A DNA stretch of 64,000 nucleotides from UBA5359 sp002410925 [NCBI: bacterium UBP13_UBA5359]. Its GTDB lineage: Bacteria > UBP13 > UBA5359. This document shows positions 62,713 through 64,000 of this stretch, in pieces. The position numbers and the translations under genes were made by a program. Numbering within the stretch: position 1 is the first letter of the stretch; each line of letters opens with the position of its first letter. The notes beneath the pieces were generated by a model. The model was not told where the DNA came from. It saw only the letters and a program-made list of their open reading frames with translations, and did not search any database. The DNA lies in the NCBI GenBank assembly GCA_002410925.1, contig DHPR01000012.1:64381-128380 (forward strand). Direction: 5' to 3'.

Positions 62713-63243
62713 ATGAAACCGCTTCATGAATATCGTCAGGGCTTCACCCTGATAGAACTTCTTGTTGTTTTGGCCGTCGTCGCCATGCTGATAGCTATAG
62801 TCATGCCGGTATTCAGCAAGGTTAAGGCTCAGTCTCGTCAGGCTCAATGTATCTCCAACCTTCATGCCATAGGACAGGCTCTGGCTGTATACAGAATTGA
62901 TTTCAAGGGATATCCTCCAAAAAATAATACGAACTACAACAGCATAAACGGCTTTTTATCCCTGGCTGATCCTGCTGTCTACAGACCTAACCCGCCTTAC
63001 CTCAGTGATAAAAAGGCCTTTATCTGCCCTTCCGATGACAATGGCAGCACAGTAAGGGATGCGGTAGAGGAGAAGTACTCCTCGTATCAGTATGATCCAT
63101 TATACATTACCGATCCACCCAACTCTCTGACTAACAACAAGGATGTCAGCGGCGACACTCCGGCAGTTCGATGCCCTAAACTCAAACATGGCGTAGAGCT
63201 TGAACTGAGAATAAATGGAGAAGTCATTCTTAATAGAGATTAA
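62713..63243 (+). CDS. Prepilin-like protein (type II secretion/pseudopilin N-terminus)
   Basis: This 176-residue protein has an 11-residue leader ending in Gly, then [20 protein letters not shown], a prepilin cleavage and methylation helix with Glu at position 5, and 'AQSRQAQCISNLHAIGQALAVYR'. The C-terminus keeps a His-Gly segment ('KHGVELELRING') but not the DGH end of the other two family members here. GGGAGGAG is seven bases ahead of the ATG. It is the only plus-strand prepilin-like gene in the window and faces the SIS gene. Confidence 0.85.
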   Translation: MKPLHEYRQGFTLIELLVVLAVVAMLIAIVMPVFSKVKAQSRQAQCISNLHAIGQALAVYRIDFKGYPPKNNTNYNSINGFLSLADPAVYRPNPPYLSDKKAFICPSDDNGSTVRDAVEEKYSSYQYDPLYITDPPNSLTNNKDVSGDTPAVRCPKLKHGVELELRINGEVILNRD

Positions 63244-63309
63244 ATAGGAGCAAGACCTACATTCTCGGCACAACCCTAAAGCTCTCGCATATGGATTACG
63301 GAAATAAGG

Positions 63310-64000
63310 TTAGGCTTGAGCTGCCGCTGCATACTCCCGCTCAAATTTATCACCATCAAACCCCGGGTCATTCTCCGGTATATTCCTGAGCATGACCTCA
63401 CTGCCGCCGTTTTCCCGAGACAGACGCCCTGCCAGCATGATTTTAACCGCATGCGTCAGCCTTGACACCGGCGCCAGCCTATTTGTTCCCGTTTCCATAT
63501 AATCACAAATCCTATCCAACAACGTCCCATACAGCTTTTTGTTATCTATCCTGAAATGATAAATCGTTTTAGTCGTCATGACGACCACTTCAAAGGGCTG
63601 CCAAAGGCCATGGCAGGTATTGTAAGTGGCCGTAATACCGTTATTGAAAGTCACAAAAAAAGTCTCACAGATATTACTACCGAGACAGCCGCGGCCGATG
63701 AATCTGGTTGAGAGGGCATCCGCGCCGGCTAAAGCATCTATGGCTTCCACAATATGAATAGCGTAATTGAACTCATCCACCCCGGCCGTTCCGTAAATAT
63801 TCAGAACCTTGCCTCTCTCCTCTTCCAGAATGCTCATAAACTCCGTTACTTCGTTGGCATAACGAACCGAGGAACTGCCCAGAATTACTGCTCCATCGAC
63901 TGCAAGCTCCTCCAGCTTAAGGCAGTCGCTCAGAGATCCCACTATCGGCTTATCTATAAAAACCGGCTTGCCGGCGGTCAAAAAGAGCCTTGCCTGGCTT
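63310..64000 (-). CDS. Gfo/Idh/MocA family oxidoreductase (N-terminus cut by window edge)
   Basis: The minus-strand frame is open to the right edge. It includes GKPVFIDKPIVGSLSD, the catalytic-region EKP-like motif (here DKP) of Gfo/Idh/MocA oxidoreductases, then a C-terminal domain with 'EFNYAIHIVEAIDALAGADA' and 'RLAPVSRLTHAVKIMLAGRLSRENGG'. The NAD-binding N-terminus lies beyond 64000. About 230 residues are visible. It converges with the prepilin-like gene (66-base gap, nothing recognised). Confidence 0.8.
   Translation of the reverse strand, partial: SQARLFLTAGKPVFIDKPIVGSLSDCLKLEELAVDGAVILGSSSVRYANEVTEFMSILEEERGKVLNIYGTAGVDEFNYAIHIVEAIDALAGADALSTRFIGRGCLGSNICETFFVTFNNGITATYNTCHGLWQPFEVVVMTTKTIYHFRIDNKKLYGTLLDRICDYMETGTNRLAPVSRLTHAVKIMLAGRLSRENGGSEVMLRNIPENDPGFDGDKFEREYAAAAQA

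Noticed and set aside
1-64000. CRISPR arrays, tRNA and rRNA genes, insertion sequences
   Set aside because: No regularly spaced repeats, cloverleaf-like stretches, ribosomal RNA signatures or transposase genes with terminal repeats were seen.

Overview
The window looks like part of the chromosome of an anaerobic, polysaccharide-degrading bacterium with moderate GC content. Three prepilin-like proteins are present, two of which end in an H-x9-DG motif and carry an '[13 protein letters not shown]'-type helix. These, together with several LacI regulators and many unusual glycosidases, most resemble Armatimonadota (Planctomycetes and Lentisphaerae share some of these traits). That placement is inference; no rRNA or ribosomal marker lies in the window. 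An energy-converting [NiFe] hydrogenase (Ech type) points to fermentative or hydrogen metabolism, and a c-di-AMP riboswitch is present.

Layout. (1) About 230-16400, minus strand: a likely ten-gene sugar locus headed by a LacI regulator with a clear promoter and a palindromic operator. It runs through a prepilin-like protein, a membrane acyltransferase (DUF5009), a giant secreted LamG/glycosidase, a DUF6259-type glycosidase, a fucose/arabinose isomerase-like protein, a fused mannose-6-phosphate isomerase, a ROK kinase, a lipoprotein sugar-binding protein and a GH130 phosphorylase. Together these suggest mannoside-type glycan use. No ABC permease is visible. (2) 16500-31700, minus strand: a second glycan region with GH20, a DUF6259-type glycosidase, a prepilin-like protein, a LacI regulator, a secreted clan-A glycosidase with a CBM9-like end, an unknown protein, a BadF-type amino-sugar kinase, MurQ, an AraC/YesN-like regulator and a TPR protein. 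Repeated AGCGCT-centred operators surround the LacI gene, and two pairs are spaced by whole numbers of helical turns. (3) 31800-41300: gene relics (a DUF234-type ATPase and an AraC C-terminus), a ceramidase-like / DegT aminotransferase / Gfo-Idh-MocA oxidoreductase cluster, a ROK regulator, a LysM-M23 peptidase under a c-di-AMP riboswitch, a mutarotase and a secreted GHL10-like hydrolase. (4) 41400-47100: a Lon-like protease with its own operator-bearing promoter, a site-2 protease with CBS domains, a third LacI regulator and a DUF89 phosphatase.

(5) 47250-54800, minus strand: an Ech hydrogenase operon in the order echABCDEF-hypA-hypB. The first gene under a TTGACA/TAGCAT promoter encodes a fusion of a HypC-like domain with a HydE-like radical SAM enzyme. 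HydE is normally an [FeFe]-hydrogenase maturase, so this pairing with an [NiFe] enzyme is the most unusual element in the window. (6) 54950-61400: a DedA protein, a KUP potassium transporter, a DUF2993 lipoprotein, a parvulin prolyl isomerase and an ABC-2 type exporter with its own promoter. (7) 61400-64000: a SIS-domain sugar isomerase, a third prepilin-like protein and a Gfo/Idh/MocA oxidoreductase cut by the right edge.

Almost all genes lie on the minus strand in long, tightly packed runs with many 4-base stop/start overlaps. The two LacI-linked sugar loci each include a prepilin-like gene directly next to the regulator, suggesting that surface pseudopili or prepilin-like display proteins are part of the glycan-capture machinery. 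Start codons were chosen from visible Shine-Dalgarno sequences and promoters, so several differ from the longest possible reading frame. Family calls are from recognition of motifs and were not checked against a database.
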